In this document: positions 24,724 to 38,200 of the stretch, one piece after another
How positions within the stretch are numbered: the stretch's first letter is position 1
How the letters are laid out: every line of letters starts with the position of its first letter
Assembly (NCBI GenBank): GCA_013397695.1
Contig: VYZI01000124.1
Coordinates: 125,687-189,686, forward strand
From: Centropus unirufus
Taxonomy: Eukaryota; Chordata; Aves; Cuculiformes; Centropidae
Direction of reading: 5' to 3'
Length of the DNA stretch: 64,000 nucleotides
The notes under the pieces: generated by a model
What the model was told of the DNA's origin: nothing
Database searches by the model: none
What the model saw: only the letters and a program-made list of their open reading frames with translations
Translations under genes and position numbers: made by a program

Positions 24724-25649
24724 TTGCCTGAGCTCTAAATTAGCCACTTTAACACAAAAATATGTTTAGTCATATTCCTAGTATAAATAATAACTTGGTT
24801 CTTCCCAGTGACATATCTTAAATTCAGGCAAATTAGTATATCTTGCTTGATTTCTTTCAAGTTTAGGAGATTAATTTTTTGGTAATTGAGAATCAAGCCT
24901 TTTATTGACATGGTACCTTAAATGTGATGTGGAAAATTATTCGTCATAAACTTCAATTCCTTGTAAACATACTAGATTCTGAGGTATTTTAATGCTATCA
25001 ATTCCATGGTCATTATAGTATCATGTAGACATGAATTCCACAGGCCATTTATTCATTCTTTGAAAATCGCTTCTGGTTTGTTTATTTTTTTTGTTTTATT
25101 TTACTTTAAATTTATATTTCCATGCACTTATTTTCAAGATTAAAAAATATGATTAAAAAAATTCCTAAACCATTATGTGTATTCCTTGAGCTTTTCACAG
25201 ATTCTTTCTCTATAAGTCCATTCCTCTTTTGAATAAAAAAAAAATTTCATGGTTTGTTGAAAAGTTGTGCCTCACATGATTTTCCTAACATGCTGTCAAA
25301 AATCCAACCACTCCTTCCTGCTTTTTCAGCATATGATGGAAATTAAATAAGCGCCAGTTAGATGTAAGCACCTGCCATATGCTTGTATAAACGAATTATA
25401 ATACACTAAAAATCCAAATTTTCCCAATCTTTCCCTAATCTTTAATATTACTTCTTTTTGGTCTTCCTCTACAACCCAGTGCTGTGTGTTGAGCAGAATT
25501 TTTATTGAACTATCACACTGAGTCTGAATTTTTTTTTTGGATTGTCACAATGGTGAGAGATGTTCACCTTTTTAATCAATACCTGGAAATCATTAAGTAA
25601 ATTACCTAAAAGCATAATGAATATTTTAATGTTTTGTGTGACAGGCCAG

Positions 25650-25661
25650 AGTTAATTAACT
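25650..25661. promoter_or_regulatory. AGTTAATTAACT palindrome, candidate homeodomain site
   Basis: A 12-bp perfect palindrome centred on TTAATTAA. The same 12-mer recurs at 26639-26650. Paired TAAT/ATTA half-sites are a known arrangement for homeodomain dimers. It is not the classical HNF1 site, which has one extra central base. Function is inference only. Confidence 0.3.
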
Positions 25662-26636
25662 AAAGTTCTTTTTGCTATCAACTTTGAGGAAAATATTCAG
25701 GCCAGTTGATAGTCTCAAAGCAGTTGCTCAGACTTACAGTCTCAGAAAGAGATGCTATAGCAAAAATGAGATAAATTAGTTAAAATTTGGCACACTAATA
25801 TTTTCAAATACTGACATTTCAGAAGTGGGCATCAGAAGTTCAGGATTTTATAAGAATGTTCGATATGAAGAAATTCTGGGAAGGATTATTTCTTTTCCCT
25901 CATCTATAGGAAAGGCGGGAATTTTCTTCAAAATACCATGTAATCAGTTATTGGATAGTTACAGCACAACCTGTTTCTGAGCTGGAGGTATCATCTCTTC
26001 ATGGCAAAGTTGGCAAGTAGAAGGCTAATAAACAGATTCCAAGTAGATCCATTAGTTCTTCCTTCTTTACAGGATGGTTTCTCTTAATGTTTGCTCTCTC
26101 TTCTCAGCAATATCTCACCCTAGTTTTGTATTATTTGCATCAGAGCTAGTTAGGTTGGGATATGCTATGAACCACACCTCTTAAAGGGAAGAAATACAAT
26201 GTAAAAACTATTATAGTAAATAAGATGAGTAACTGGAGTTAATGAAAATCAGAATTAGAGAGACTTCAAGCTTCTTGGGAAGAAGGTGAGGAGTGCTCCC
26301 TCATGCACTCACATGGTGAGAAGGAAGGAGCAGCAGAAACAACGGAGGATGAACTGACCACAACCCTCATTTCCCATCCCCTAGGGCTACTAGCAGGGAG
26401 GAGGTAGAGAAAATAGGGTGTTCAGCCAGGGTAAACACACCACGGAGGGAAATTGAGATGCTCATCTGTTTCAGAACCTACCCTGTAATATCATGTGCGT
26501 TTTATATTTCTAAACTTCAGAATCTAACTACCAAAACTTCAAATGCACAGGGCCTGGGACATCCATAGGTAATTACAAGGTTACTGCTGTAAGTTTATTG
26601 CTGTATCTAGATGCTGTTTGGAAACCCTGTGTTGTT

Positions 26637-26652
26637 GTAGTTAATTAACTAC
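26637..26652. promoter_or_regulatory. 16-bp perfect palindrome with TTAATTAA core
   Basis: GTAGTTAATTAACTAC is its own reverse complement. Its inner 12 bases equal the palindrome at 25650-25661, about 1 kb upstream. It may be a homeodomain dimer site. In AT-rich DNA of this length one or two 16-bp palindromes are expected by chance, so the repetition of the same core is the more interesting part. Confidence 0.35.
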
Positions 26653-27365
26653 TTCCCCTGCTGCGATATTCTATTGTAAGTTTTCAGTGTTCCTGGTTTC
26701 TTGAACTGAACATACCAGAATGTTTTATGCAGGTAACTGTAATTTAAAGCGACAAGAAATATCCTATTTGCTGTAAATGCTGGGACTTAGGTCCACATCT
26801 GTAACCGAAATCAATGCTCATGCTTATCTATTTTTCTTTCCAAAGATCTTTTTATTTATAGGTGATAAAATTCCAGCAGTAGGTTTAAAAGCTCTGAAAC
26901 TCAAACTTAATTAAAGCATCTGTTTATCACCAAACATAACAAGCAATAAATTATATAGATGTTTCAGTTTATTTTGCCCTACAAACATGTCACTTTGATC
27001 GATATGGATTTGGCTTCTCTTATGTTCAGAAACGGTCTTGAAAGTGGCAGCTCACATTTTTTTTCCTACAACAGTAGGAAAAGTTGATGAATAATTGTCA
27101 AACATGACTGACTGGGGAGAGATTTTCAAAGGCACAGGTGCCCGGTCCCTATTAGCTATCAGTGGAATGTGGGTTCCTGGCTTCTGTTTGTGTCTTTGAA
27201 AGTCTCCTATATATATCAAAAGTCTTAGGCAGAGTTTATTATCTGAATTAAAAATGAGCTTCTATATCCTTAAAAGAGGCTGAAATTTATGGAAAGTATA
27301 AAGGGACTGCATAGCAATTTTATCAGTTAGAAATTCTGTTAGAGATGTGCAAAATCTTGTTGCAG

Positions 27366-27389
27366 GGAATTCCTTTTGGAATTCCAAAA
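27366..27389. repeat. GGAATTCC repeat and 16-bp palindrome
   Basis: GGAATTCC (27366-27373) is followed immediately by the 16-bp perfect palindrome TTTTGGAATTCCAAAA (27374-27389), so GGAATTCC occurs twice with 12-bp spacing. GTATAAAAG follows at about 27391. No gene context gives it a role. Confidence 0.8.
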
Positions 27390-29350
27390 AGTATAAAAGT
27401 TAGAGCTGGAAGGCATAATTTATAGGCAGAAGATTCAGGGAATAAGTCAGTATAGAGAAAAGTTGATTAAGGGTATATTCTCTATTGTTAACTTGGAATT
27501 AGACCTTAAGAAACCTGAATGAGCTAAATAAAAAGAGCATTCTGAAAAGGAAAACCGAATATTAAAGTTCCTTCAGGATCATCTTTATATTTTTCTATCA
27601 GGAAAGAATAGGGTATTATTATGGAATACTATAACTTCCTTCTGCTGTGAGCGTTAAGTAGTTTTTACTTCAAAGAATGGGGCTGTTTATAACATATGCA
27701 CATATAGTGACACTGCTCAATCTCTCTGTAACCCGTTAGAGTGCAAGTGGGATTACAGCATGAGCCCCGGAATGGTAACACTAATATCCTTATTATCCAC
27801 TGGTTTATCTTTTATTTTGCTTTTATTTTTCTCTTCTTTTTATAATTCAAGAACTCTTGTAAAAATTTAAAAATCGAATGGCCATAGCTGCCCCAACTAT
27901 CACCAGGATGGATAGTATTCCTGTTCTGAGACAACAGAGGAGTGTCTCTCTATGCATTTCCCCTTTATTCAAAGGATTTTAAGGATAACTATTCCAAATA
28001 TTTCAAATTTTTATTTATAATCCTATAGTTATAAATGCCTACAAACATGAAAGACCTTGATTTTGTATAAATGGGTTGTTTTGACAGGTTCAATTTAACA
28101 CCCTTGAATGTCTGATGATGGGTTTCACCCCACCTTAGTAGTTTTAGAACATGTGAAAATTTTTATCAGGTTTTCTGTTTGGTAAATGCTCCTCGTGGAT
28201 TCTGCACAAACATTATACAAATGCGTATGTCTAAACACATTTTGTGTAATCCAACAGATTAGCAATTGACAGTGATCAGGAAATGTAGGAACACTTCATA
28301 AATTAATGTCTTGCTGATTGAATGTACTGAAAATAGCCTTAATTCAAATTCCAATGAGTTTGCTGTTTTCTCTTTATTATTTTTTTACCTTTCTTCAGTG
28401 GCTCTTTCTGGATGTAGAACAGAGTTGATTTTTGCCAAAATGAATTGGAAAGTATCTAACCTTGGGACAGTAAGAGAATAATTTATTCCCTTTTTTTTAA
28501 GTATTTTTTTCTCTTGCTTGAGAAAGTTTTAGAGAATCAGCCAAAGTCAAAACAGTTCTATCTGCTTTATTGTTCATTGTTTACTATGAATACAAAAGTA
28601 GACAGCAGAGCAGGAATAATCCATTGCATGGAAATCATTTGAAAATTATTGAATTTTAAATTATTTCTGAATATGAAGAAAAAAGATATCTTTACAGAGC
28701 TTAGATCATGTTATTAAATGAAAAATAAGAATAGAGAAACACAGTGCTAACCTTACTCCTTCACAGCGTTAATTATGAGTAATATGCTGCTTTTCAGCTT
28801 TGTGGGTTAATAATTATGAGAGAAGGTTTAGATAACATATTTTGACAAGGATTCTTATATTTCAGAGATTATTTTGATAACTTCTAAATGTATACTTTTT
28901 TCTGCATAGAAAACAATTTGCAAATCTGCTTCTTACATCAGAAGACATCAAACATAACACCTAAGGAAGAACAGAGGAATTGTAGTAAGTGTTTTAATGA
29001 ACTGTGAAAATTTTACTCTCTAAATATTTTGTGACGCAATAACATTTCAATGCTTAAGCTGTTCTCATTGTTATTTTACTTAAATAAAGTGTATTTACAC
29101 TATAACAAGATCAAATACTTCTTGCTTGTAGTACTAGTAACTGTAATGCTTTTTGAAAGCTTTTTAAATTCCCACTAGTGCACTTTTGGGTGCATTTATC
29201 TTTCTCATTCTGGTGATCATGAAATTTTTCTTGCCTTATAGTTTAGCTAGATTGTGAGTTAACAGAAATTTGAAGAATCAAATAGTTATTTTGGATGTTT
29301 CTGACTGTGTGCAGTGTTCGATAAAAGTTGTTAGGAAGCTGGCTGGATAT

Positions 29351-29370
29351 GTGATGTGATGTGATGTGAT
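29351..29370 (+). repeat. Pentanucleotide microsatellite (GTGAT)4
   Basis: Four exact GTGAT units, preceded by an imperfect partial unit. It is simple sequence with no evident function. Confidence 0.95.
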
Positions 29371-32300
29371 ACTGACTTGAGAAAACTGTGTTCTGTGACA
29401 GCAGAGTTTCAAAGATTGTAAATGCTTCTTTGAGAGCTGTTTACACAGTGGAGTGGTTTTTTTTCTCTTCATAAGACAGAAGATGGGATAAACTTTTTTT
29501 ATTCTTTTTCAAAATTAAAGCAGACAATATAGGTAAGGGAACAATAGGTTGATTTTCAGTGGCATAAATGTCTTACCTTTCTTAATTTCATTATAATAGC
29601 ACATCAACTCGCTGACTTTAAAATACCATTGTACTAGCAACTATATATGCATAAAATCAAGCTGATTTCTATCCTGTTGGTCATATAGTGCAAATAGACA
29701 TTATAAGAAAGCATAGTATAGAACTTTGAAAAGATAAATGAGAAATATAAACATGGAATTAGTCTCTTGTAACTACCATACCAAAGTCTTGTCTGCTAAA
29801 CCAGGATATCAGTCTGGTATCTCAGTCTAAATATTTAGTCTAAATTGAAACCGCGTTTATTTAGTTCTATTTTGACATGCTGAAATTTCTAAATTAAATT
29901 TTGTAATAATATAAAGTTTAACCACATAGAGGAGAGAGGAGAAGGGAGAAATGCAAAACTAAACAAGAACATGCAACATCTAGGTTCTAAAATACCTGGG
30001 TCAATCGTTTATGATATTGCGTGAATCAACAGTACATCCTGATGAGTTTTATATTGCCATTTTGTCCAATTATTTGAAGTGCCTTAAATGCAGGACTTAA
30101 AAAGAACTGGCAATCATAATACTTCCCTTTTGTTGTTAAATAGTAGGTATTGGGTGTAAGCAATTGACTGAAGCTTACAAAAAATGAAAGTTTTTTAGGG
30201 TAGATAAATTGTGCAAATTCTTCTTGCATGCAGCTATTATAACTTTGTCTTTAAATTGTTTGTTTGCTATAGTTTGGCTGAGGCTGACACCCCCTGGTGA
30301 AAATTTTTGTGCCTATGAGATAACACCACTGCTGGGCAAATGGCAAAGGTTTCAAAAATGCTATTGAGTTGAAATAGGGAAACTAGTCTGCATATAACAA
30401 TAGCCTTGCAGGCTTACCTTAACCCACTATAGACTGTAGTCCAAATAGCAAGGTAACCCTTTCAGAGACAGGCAGCGGGGAGAAAACTACCAACTGACCG
30501 ACCAAACAATCCTCTGCTTTCCTTTAGTTTCCTTTTAGAATATAGGTACATTACTATACACATAGGTAATGCTCCATAAAAAGGTTGGTTTTAAACTAAG
30601 TGAAACCACATGATGATTTTGAAATTGTCGAGCTGTATAAGAATAACAGAGCTATCTTATAAACTTGTTGCGGTCTAGCAGGGGAGCAGAATCAAAGAGA
30701 ACGAACCTATTTTCTCTTGGAAATATGAAGCTCACAGATAAATCAAACCACCCAAAGCCTTTTGGATATTTCATCCATCTATGCCTACATAAAGGCATGA
30801 ACATCGCTGTACCTCCTGACCTTTTCATTTTAATTTATACTATATTCTGGTTCACCAGCCTTTGATTGAATCGAACACTCTACTTTCTTAATTCTTTGCT
30901 CAGTAATCATCTACCTTGTTTCTTTGGTATTGGTTGGATTTGTTTGTTCGTTTTGCTGACATTGCCACCTGTAAACAATCAATGAAACTTTACAACAGAA
31001 GGCTCAGAGGAGATGACCAAGAACAACATGTACTTATGAAACCTGGAGAAGAATGTATGGAGTGACTAACCATGTCTGTTTTGAAGGCAGCTGAACTAAT
31101 GGCAAAGGGAACCAGAAGGAAGTCCTTGCCCTTTGTGAACGGTTATACCAGCTGTTTGGTAAGTGTTCATCCTTTATGTAAGCAAAGAAATGCAAAAAAT
31201 ATGTTGCATAGAGAATCCAAACTGAGTAACAAACAAATGAAAATTGAGGAGAACAATGAGCTTGAGCAGGTTTCAACCTATGTATGCTTTGTAGTGACTG
31301 ATGTTGTGATGATGAGGATTTTATAGAGCTCAAGAAGTTCTTATTTGTACTGTGATTCAAATGAATATTGTAATTGCTGCACTCCTCAAGTACAATTTGT
31401 GCTTTCACTGTGATTTAAATACATTCCTGAATCTCTCTAGTAAATAAAAATCCCATATAACTTACAATAATTAAAATGAGTGAATCCTGTATTGCACGTT
31501 AAACCCACATTGCGTGGAATATCTAAAGGAATATGGTCAGAGTGTTGTACTGTGCTACCACCAACATGGCAGAACATCCTCCCTGACTCCCAGACTCCCA
31601 GAGAACTTCTATCGTGTCAGCTTCTCACCCCTGCACCTTCTTCCCTACTTACTGCTTGTAGCTGTTGGGTTATGAAAAGCAACAGTACAGTGGTTTAATA
31701 TCAGAAAGTTGGTACAAACCACACTTTTGTTGTGCTGTGTTCAATGGCTTCACAAAAGAAATGGTATTTTACATAGGCTAAGGAGGAAAAGCTCAGCCTT
31801 GCAAGCAGATTATCATTATATGAAATGGTTCCAAATCTTTATGTGAAATCCTTTCTAGCTCTCTTAATTTTCTCTGACTCTTAACGATCAGGTTTAAATC
31901 AACCTTTTATCCAAAGAAATACAATCAGAGAAAGCTGCTGAACAAGCTTATTGTCTTTGCTTTGATGGTTTGATGCACAGTTTACACAGTCAAAAAGAAA
32001 AAATAAGAAGTTTTGGGGGTAATAGGGAGAAATTAAAAGCTGACTAATCTTTTATTTAAATAATTGTTAGCACTGCCATTGATTTGAAAATGGACAGCAC
32101 AGCACGTAATGTTAGAACAGGCTCTGAAGGCCATTTAGAATTTTCTTCCTTTGGCATTCTGAAGAAGATAAGCATTTGAATACTCAAGAGGTTTGGGCTT
32201 TAAATGACAAATATGCTCTGAGCTCTGCATACATGTGTTTCCTGGATGCTGCTTAGAAACTAGCCAAAGGAGATATTCCTTCATATAATATGTGATTAAA

Positions 32301-33718
32301 AGAGGAGCGTCATGCCTTAAGAGGTTAAAGAAAAAAAGTTTATAGGATTTCTAAACATCATTGGCTAAAGTATTAGAATCCAAAGGAGAGCAACTGAATT
32401 AAAAATGAAACTTCATTTTGCTCTGAAAGACCTTGAGTCACAGATTGCTGGCATCTGGTGTACCACTGTAGGAAGTATTGGTATACGCTTGTTGTTTTTA
32501 CAGTCCTATAATAGCATTTCCTATTGTTCATTTTAAACACAAATCTAGAATTATTGTTTCTCTGACGAGTTCATTCATTCATCTGCCCTAATGTTTTTTA
32601 CAAGGCACATAGAAAAAGTACTCTTATCTATTGCAAAGATGTCGCCTTTGACATATAGCGGTGGAAGGGGTCAGGGGGTTATGTAAACTGCCTGAACTTG
32701 CAGGATGGAACCTGCAGAGTCAGCAGGCTTTTATCCCTTCCCTCCTACTCCGTTTCCTCTACCTCTACTAATAGGCATATAAAAAAATCTTCAAACAACA
32801 CTGCATAAACTCTGATTTATCTTCCCTGTGGGCAGGGTAGATGTGTTCTTAATTCCTAGAAATCTGTAGATGGCTTGCTACCATTAAGGAGAGGCCATGG
32901 AAAAGTGGGAAAGTACATGGCAAAGATTTTCCTCCAGTCACTTTTTCATGCAGTTCCTCTAAATGTTTTGACTTTGCAAGAAAATATTTGAATATAAATC
33001 TGTGCTATTTATATGCTGAACCTAAACATGCCAATAACAAATAGCTGTCTGTGAAAACAGTAGATGACCCCTTAATTCAAATACCATGTGAAGGGTACTT
33101 TAGTTTATAGATGATTTGTTAGGTGAGAGGATAAAAGCACTGCATGGAATTCCGCGGTGATTTGAATTTGCAACAGTACATAGAAAACCATATGCATGTT
33201 ATTGTAGGGGGAGGTGAAACAATTTGATATCCACTTGAATTCCTAATGGCTTTTAGTACAAACAAACGTGGGTCTACTGAAATAAGACTACATGTACCAG
33301 TAGGTTATGGGCTCAAAATTTATTTGCTGATTTTTACTTGACATTTGTCTGATTTGTATCAACGTTTCCTCGACCACCACATATCACTAGATTATGGCCA
33401 TCTGAAAAAATAATTTTATTTTGTGACATATTCTCCAGATCCTGAATAACTAATCCTGGTGTAAATTTTTTAAATTTAGGAATATAGTCCTGGACTATAA
33501 ACTGAATCAAAACATTCATTCTCTGGATTTGCCCATTGCCCTTAGCTGTTTTACTGGCTCTCAGACTGTGTCACAGAAAAGAGAAAAACTAGAAAACTGT
33601 GGGATATTGAGATTAGGAAAATAATTATGACAACTATACCTCAAAGAAAATCTGTTTTCTAGATTTTTCTAACCTCTATCAACCAGGCTACAATGAATTA
33701 CACTTAATTATTACCCTT
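29371..33718. other. Non-coding DNA, nothing firmly recognised
   Basis: The longest frame is 124 codons on the minus strand (31034-31408). Its product has no motif I know, and plus-strand frames overlap it, so I treat it as chance. The stretch 30270-30500 is somewhat more GC-rich, but I cannot match it to any LTR or DNA transposon. A short internal repeat, GACTCCCA twice in tandem, lies at about 31584-31599. Confidence 0.5.
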
Positions 33719-35296
33719 AACTCTCCCAGGGAGGGTAAGCAGAACAAGGCTCCCATGATCCATGAGGAGGTGGTTGGAGACCCTCTTGGTCAATTAAACA
33801 TTCATAAGTCTATGGGGTCAGATCCACCCGAGGGCACTGAGGGAGTTGGCAGTAGTGCTTACTAAACCCATCACCTCAGCAGTCCCGGCTGACTGGGGAA
33901 GTTCCACTTGACTGGAAGCTGGCAGATGTTACACCCATTTACAGGAAGGGTTGGAACAAGGATCCAGGGAACCACAGGCCTGTGAGTCTGACCTCAATGC
34001 TAGGGAAGGCCATGGAACAGGTCATCTTGAGTGCCATCGCATAGCATATGCAAGACAACTGGGTCATCAGGACCAATCAACACGTGTTCATGAAAGGCAT
34101 GTCCTGCCAAACTAACCTGATCTCCTTCTATAACAAGGTGACCCACTTACTAGATGAGGGAACGGCTGTGGACGGGGTCTACCTGGACTTCACTAAAGTG
34201 TTTGCCAGTTTCTCACAGCATTCTGCTAAAGAAACTGGCTGCCACTGGTCTGGACAGGTGCACCCTCTCCGGGGTGGAAAACTGGCTGGATGTTCAGGCC
34301 TGAAGAGTTGTGGTAAATGGAAATAAAACTAGATGGAGGCTGGTTGCAAGTGGTGTTCCCCAGGGCTCAGCGGTAGGTCCAGTCCTGTTCAATATCTTTC
34401 TCGGTGACCTGGATGAAGGGATTGAATGGACCCTTGGCAAGTTCACAGACGAGACTAAGCTGGAAGGAAGAGTTGATCTGCTTGAGGGTAGAGAGACTCT
34501 TCAAAGGGATGTGAGCAGGCTGGAACAATGGGCTGAGACCAATGAGAATAGGTTCAACAAGGCCAAATGCTGGGTCCTGCACTTGGGACACAACAACCGC
34601 GTGCAGTGCTGCAGGGTTGGGAAAGTGTGGCTGGAAAGCTGCCTGGAGAAGGACCTCCAGGTGTGTTGGGTGACAGTCAAGTGAACATGAGCCAGCAGTG
34701 TGCCCAGGTGGCCAAGGAGGCCAATGGCATCTTGGCCTGTATCGGAAACAGTGTGACCAGCAGGTCCAGGGAAGTGATTCTGCATTGGTGAGGCTACACC
34801 TAGAATCCTGTTTTCAATTCTGGACCCCTCACTACAAGAAGAATATTGAGGTTCTGGAGTGTCCAGAGAAGGGCAATAAAGCTCCTGAAGGGCTAGAGAA
34901 CAAGTCTTATGAGGGGCAGCTGAGGGAACTGGGGTTGTTTAGCCCAGAGAAGAGGAGGCTGAGTGGATAACTTATCACTGTCTATGACTACCATAAAGGA
35001 GGTTGTAGAGAGGTGGGTGCTGGTCTCTCCTCCCAAGTGACAGATACTAGGTTAAAGGGGAATGGCCTCAAGCTGTACGAGAGGAGGTTCAGGTTAGACA
35101 AATATTTTTCACTGAAAGAGTCATCAGGCAATGGAACAGGCTGCCCGGGGCGGGGTAGAATCACCATCCCTGTAGGTATTTAGAAGATGAGTAGATGAGG
35201 TGTTTGGGGATATGGTTTATTAGAGGACAGGTACAATTGGATTTGATGATCTCAGAGGTTTTTTCCAATTTAGTGATTCTATGATTCTATGATTCC
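33719..35296 (+). mobile_element. CR1 LINE, 5'-truncated, about 1.6 kb
   Basis: This is the largest repeat in the window. It begins within ORF2, ahead of the conserved LNIHKSMG segment (about 33790), continues through the reverse transcriptase and C-terminal parts, and ends in a 3' untranslated region with the diagnostic GATTCTATGATTCTATGATT octamer tail (about 35275-35295). A full CR1 is about 4.5 kb, so ORF1 and the endonuclease half of ORF2 are missing, as is usual for this family. The element is more GC-rich than its surroundings, so it holds most of the longer open frames in the area. CR1 moves by target-primed reverse transcription and usually leaves little or no target duplication; I see none. 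Confidence 0.97.
33727..35180 (+). pseudogene. CR1 ORF2 reverse transcriptase, broken
   Basis: CR1 ORF2 normally encodes an endonuclease plus reverse transcriptase. Here only the RT and C-terminal portions remain, spread over several frames. Recognisable in order: LNIHKSMG (about 33790); a GNHRPVSLTSMLGKAMEQ segment (RT start, about 33970); an in-frame TAG at 34042-34044; SCQTNLISFYNKV and then VYLDFTKVF (motif A with its Asp, about 34105-34205); a frame change near 34208-34212; an in-frame TGA at 34301-34303; SGVPQGS and PVLFNIFLGDL (motif B, about 34350-34410); then FTDETKL where the family has a FADD-type motif C, so the second catalytic Asp is Glu. Further frame changes follow, with NMSQQCAQVAKEANGI (about 34685) and RRFRLDKYF (about 35085). 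With at least two stop codons, several frameshifts and a damaged active site, it cannot be active. Confidence 0.95.
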
Positions 35297-38200
35297 TTTT
35301 TGAGCAAGAAAATTCAGGGAAAAAAATTCTTTTGCTAATCATTAACATCTTACATTCTTTATACTGAAGCTAAGTTTACAAATGATACTATCTGATTTTC
35401 AGGGATGCTTGATGCTTTGAAATCCTTTAAAAATTGAACTGATGGAGGTTGAGGTTCTCTAAGAGCCACATTAGTTACATTCAGAGGGTGAAATTTATGT
35501 GCACCTGGATTGATTTGGGCCACAGACATTTAAAAATATTTTCTCTGCTAGCAAAATTTGGTAGAGCAGCTATATATGTGGGAGAAGGCAAACCTGGAAA
35601 GAACTAGAGGCTCTTACTTATCCTAAAAACCGTCAAGATTGAAACCCCACTGTGGGGTTGAACTATGATATTCTACATGTGCCACATTTCCTCAGAATGC
35701 TGGTAAGGTACTCCTAATACTTTTTGTTTTGCAGTGAACTGTTGCCGCTTGTCCATATTGACAAATCGATTCATAAAAAAAGGTAGTCCTTTTAATGCAC
35801 AGTGCATTCTGGGTCTTGCATGTTAAAGGCACTCATTTATACAGGCACACCTAGGAATTTTTCTTGAGAGGGGAGACACCCTTCACTGCAGTTCCAGCAA
35901 AATGGACTGATCAGGGGCTGGCTTCATGTCCTCTGCCAAGTTAACAACAGAGTCAATAAGTATACCACATACCTCAGATGCATTCAGGTGTGCACCTGGT
36001 GTTAGTTAATTGGGTGAAGAGTTGTTGCCTGTGGGTGGAAAGGATTTAGTGACAGAAGGTTTTTCTATTCTCCTACAACCACCCTATGCAGTTAGAAGGA
36101 GAACATGATTGACTGGCCTATTTTGCAAGACTATCTGGGTCACAACTGGGGAATTTTCAAGGTTAAAAGGGGAGTTATTTGATTTACAAAAGATAAATAA
36201 TCAAGTTCTAGCATACATGAAGGACAATAACATTCCTTTCCCAAGTAAAATTTAAATTCTCATTGGCAAGAAACTGAAAGCTGGAGGAAGAAGGATTATT
36301 ACAGTGATCTTACTGCTGATTTCTCCAGCAAGGTGTTTGGAAGTGGGTGAATTACAGCTGTTACCATTTTTGACTGTGTGTATGTACACAGAAATTACAG
36401 GCATGGCTACCAAAAAAGAGCACACCTGTGGCTGGCAATGATAATAAATAAATGTCACTGTAAAAACTTTCTCAGTTTTAAAGTTTGCTAGAAATATTTA
36501 AAAAATTCAGATTCATAGTAACCCTCTAGCTTGGGTCTGTTTATGAGTCACATGGTAGGAAGTGAAAGGAAGACTCATCAGGGAAAATAAATATGCATGC
36601 TATGATTTTGGACTTCAACTTATCACGACAGTTAAAGAGCAGCCTAACTCTCAGTCTCTGAGTCATCTCTTTGGAGAAATACATTAGTTAGAACCATATC
36701 CTAGTTAATGTGTCCTTGTCACTGTACATTCATTCTAAAATGAATCAAGTTCTCTCTCCATCCACCAAATATGTGAAAGCAGTATATTAAGAAGGTATTC
36801 AACCTAAGAGAGAACTGGAATTTCTGTTAGTTATCTGAAATATTTATTTTTCCAGGATGTGAAAAATAGGAATTCTTAGAAGAAATTGAATGAAATGAAA
36901 ATGCAAGGGGTAAACTCTCAGTATTATCAGAATAATTACCAAAGGGTGAAACACAGTGAAGCTTACACATTTACAATTTAGCCAGCACATCGTAGCTCTC
37001 TGGTCCTCTATGACTATAAAATTGGTTACTGTAGGAGAAGAAAAAACAGTCTCACACTGATTTGGTCACTCTCACTCATTTAACATTTTCTCTATCCAAA
37101 TTCCAGCTGTAGGGACTCAGAATCTGACTTTAAAGAGGAAGAATTTTTACTCACTTAACTGCTTAGGTCTGATTCTTCTTCATATTTCTAATCTATCTCT
37201 CTCTATTTAAAGATTAGATCTGTCAACAGAATGGGATTTAACTTATTACACCTTCTAAAATGGATATGATTGCTACTATCCTCTTTCTGAGGAGAATCTT
37301 GTGATTAAGAGAGCCACATATAAATGTGTTGATAGCATACTGCAAGAGGAGGAAGAGTCAAGGATTAGAAATGATTAAGCAACTGTTTGGGAGGTTTGAA
37401 ATAAGGTTTTAACCAGATGTATCTTCAGTCCTATCTGGTTGATAGTCAGATGAACAAAGCTACACTTCTAGATTGGGTATGATGGGAGTCTAGAGGGTCT
37501 CTGCAATGTGTTGCAGCACTGGCAGATCTCACCATCTCAGAATCTCATTATAGATCCATAATTTTTCTGTTCTTTCAGAGGTGTTAATGAGTTGCCCTGG
37601 GATAGTAAGCAGTTTCAGCAGTGGTGTAAAGGCACTGAAAATTAACAGGAAGGACAAGCCCACACACACACTTTTTGAGGACAGATTTTAAGTGTCAGAA
37701 TGTACTATCACCATGTCCTGCTCTTAGACATGAATTTTTAGCAATGGGCTTGGTTCCTGTCATGGTACTTAGATATTGGAGTTTGAGGGACCACCCTGCA
37801 TCTTTGATGTGCAGGACAAAGACCAAAAAAGAGAGGTGCCTGCCTCAGGGCTCAGATTCCAGCAGACCCCTCAAAAAAGACATGAGGCTTGGTGGATAAA
37901 ATACAATGCTTAGATATTGAACCATGACTATATCAACTTGAAAGGTGAATTACAGGAAACACCAGTCCTTGAGCCATGAAAATATTTCTGAAAATGGACA
38001 ACCTGCACATGGAAAAGGAGATTACATATTGAACTATATAATCTAGTATAAATGAGTCACCTGCCCTTGAAGTAAAAGTCAGTAAGTTTGAGGTTAAGTT
38101 TGCTTTGGGGTGGCTTTTTACATTAAAAGTATGGGTTTTTTTCTGTAAAAACTATGGTCTGTGTTCAACAACATGCACCGCCCTGAGGACCTTAAAGTCT

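Larger units (their letters stand above)
24724..29350. other. Non-coding AT-rich DNA with palindromes
   Basis: No coding frame of 60 codons before 29278 and no recognised repeat family. Notable small features are the TTAATTAA-centred palindromes at 25650-25661 and 26637-26652, and a TTCC/GGAA palindrome at 27366-27389, each described separately. Confidence 0.6.

Noticed and set aside
30270..30500. Possible LTR or DNA transposon in a GC-richer patch
   Set aside because: No terminal repeats, no polyadenylation signal pair and no target duplication could be found.
31034..31408. 124-codon minus-strand open frame
   Set aside because: No known motif and overlapping plus-strand frames. Length is within what chance gives in 64 kb of six frames.
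34367..34785. Minus-strand open frames of 74-94 codons
   Set aside because: They are antisense shadows of the plus-strand CR1 reverse transcriptase.
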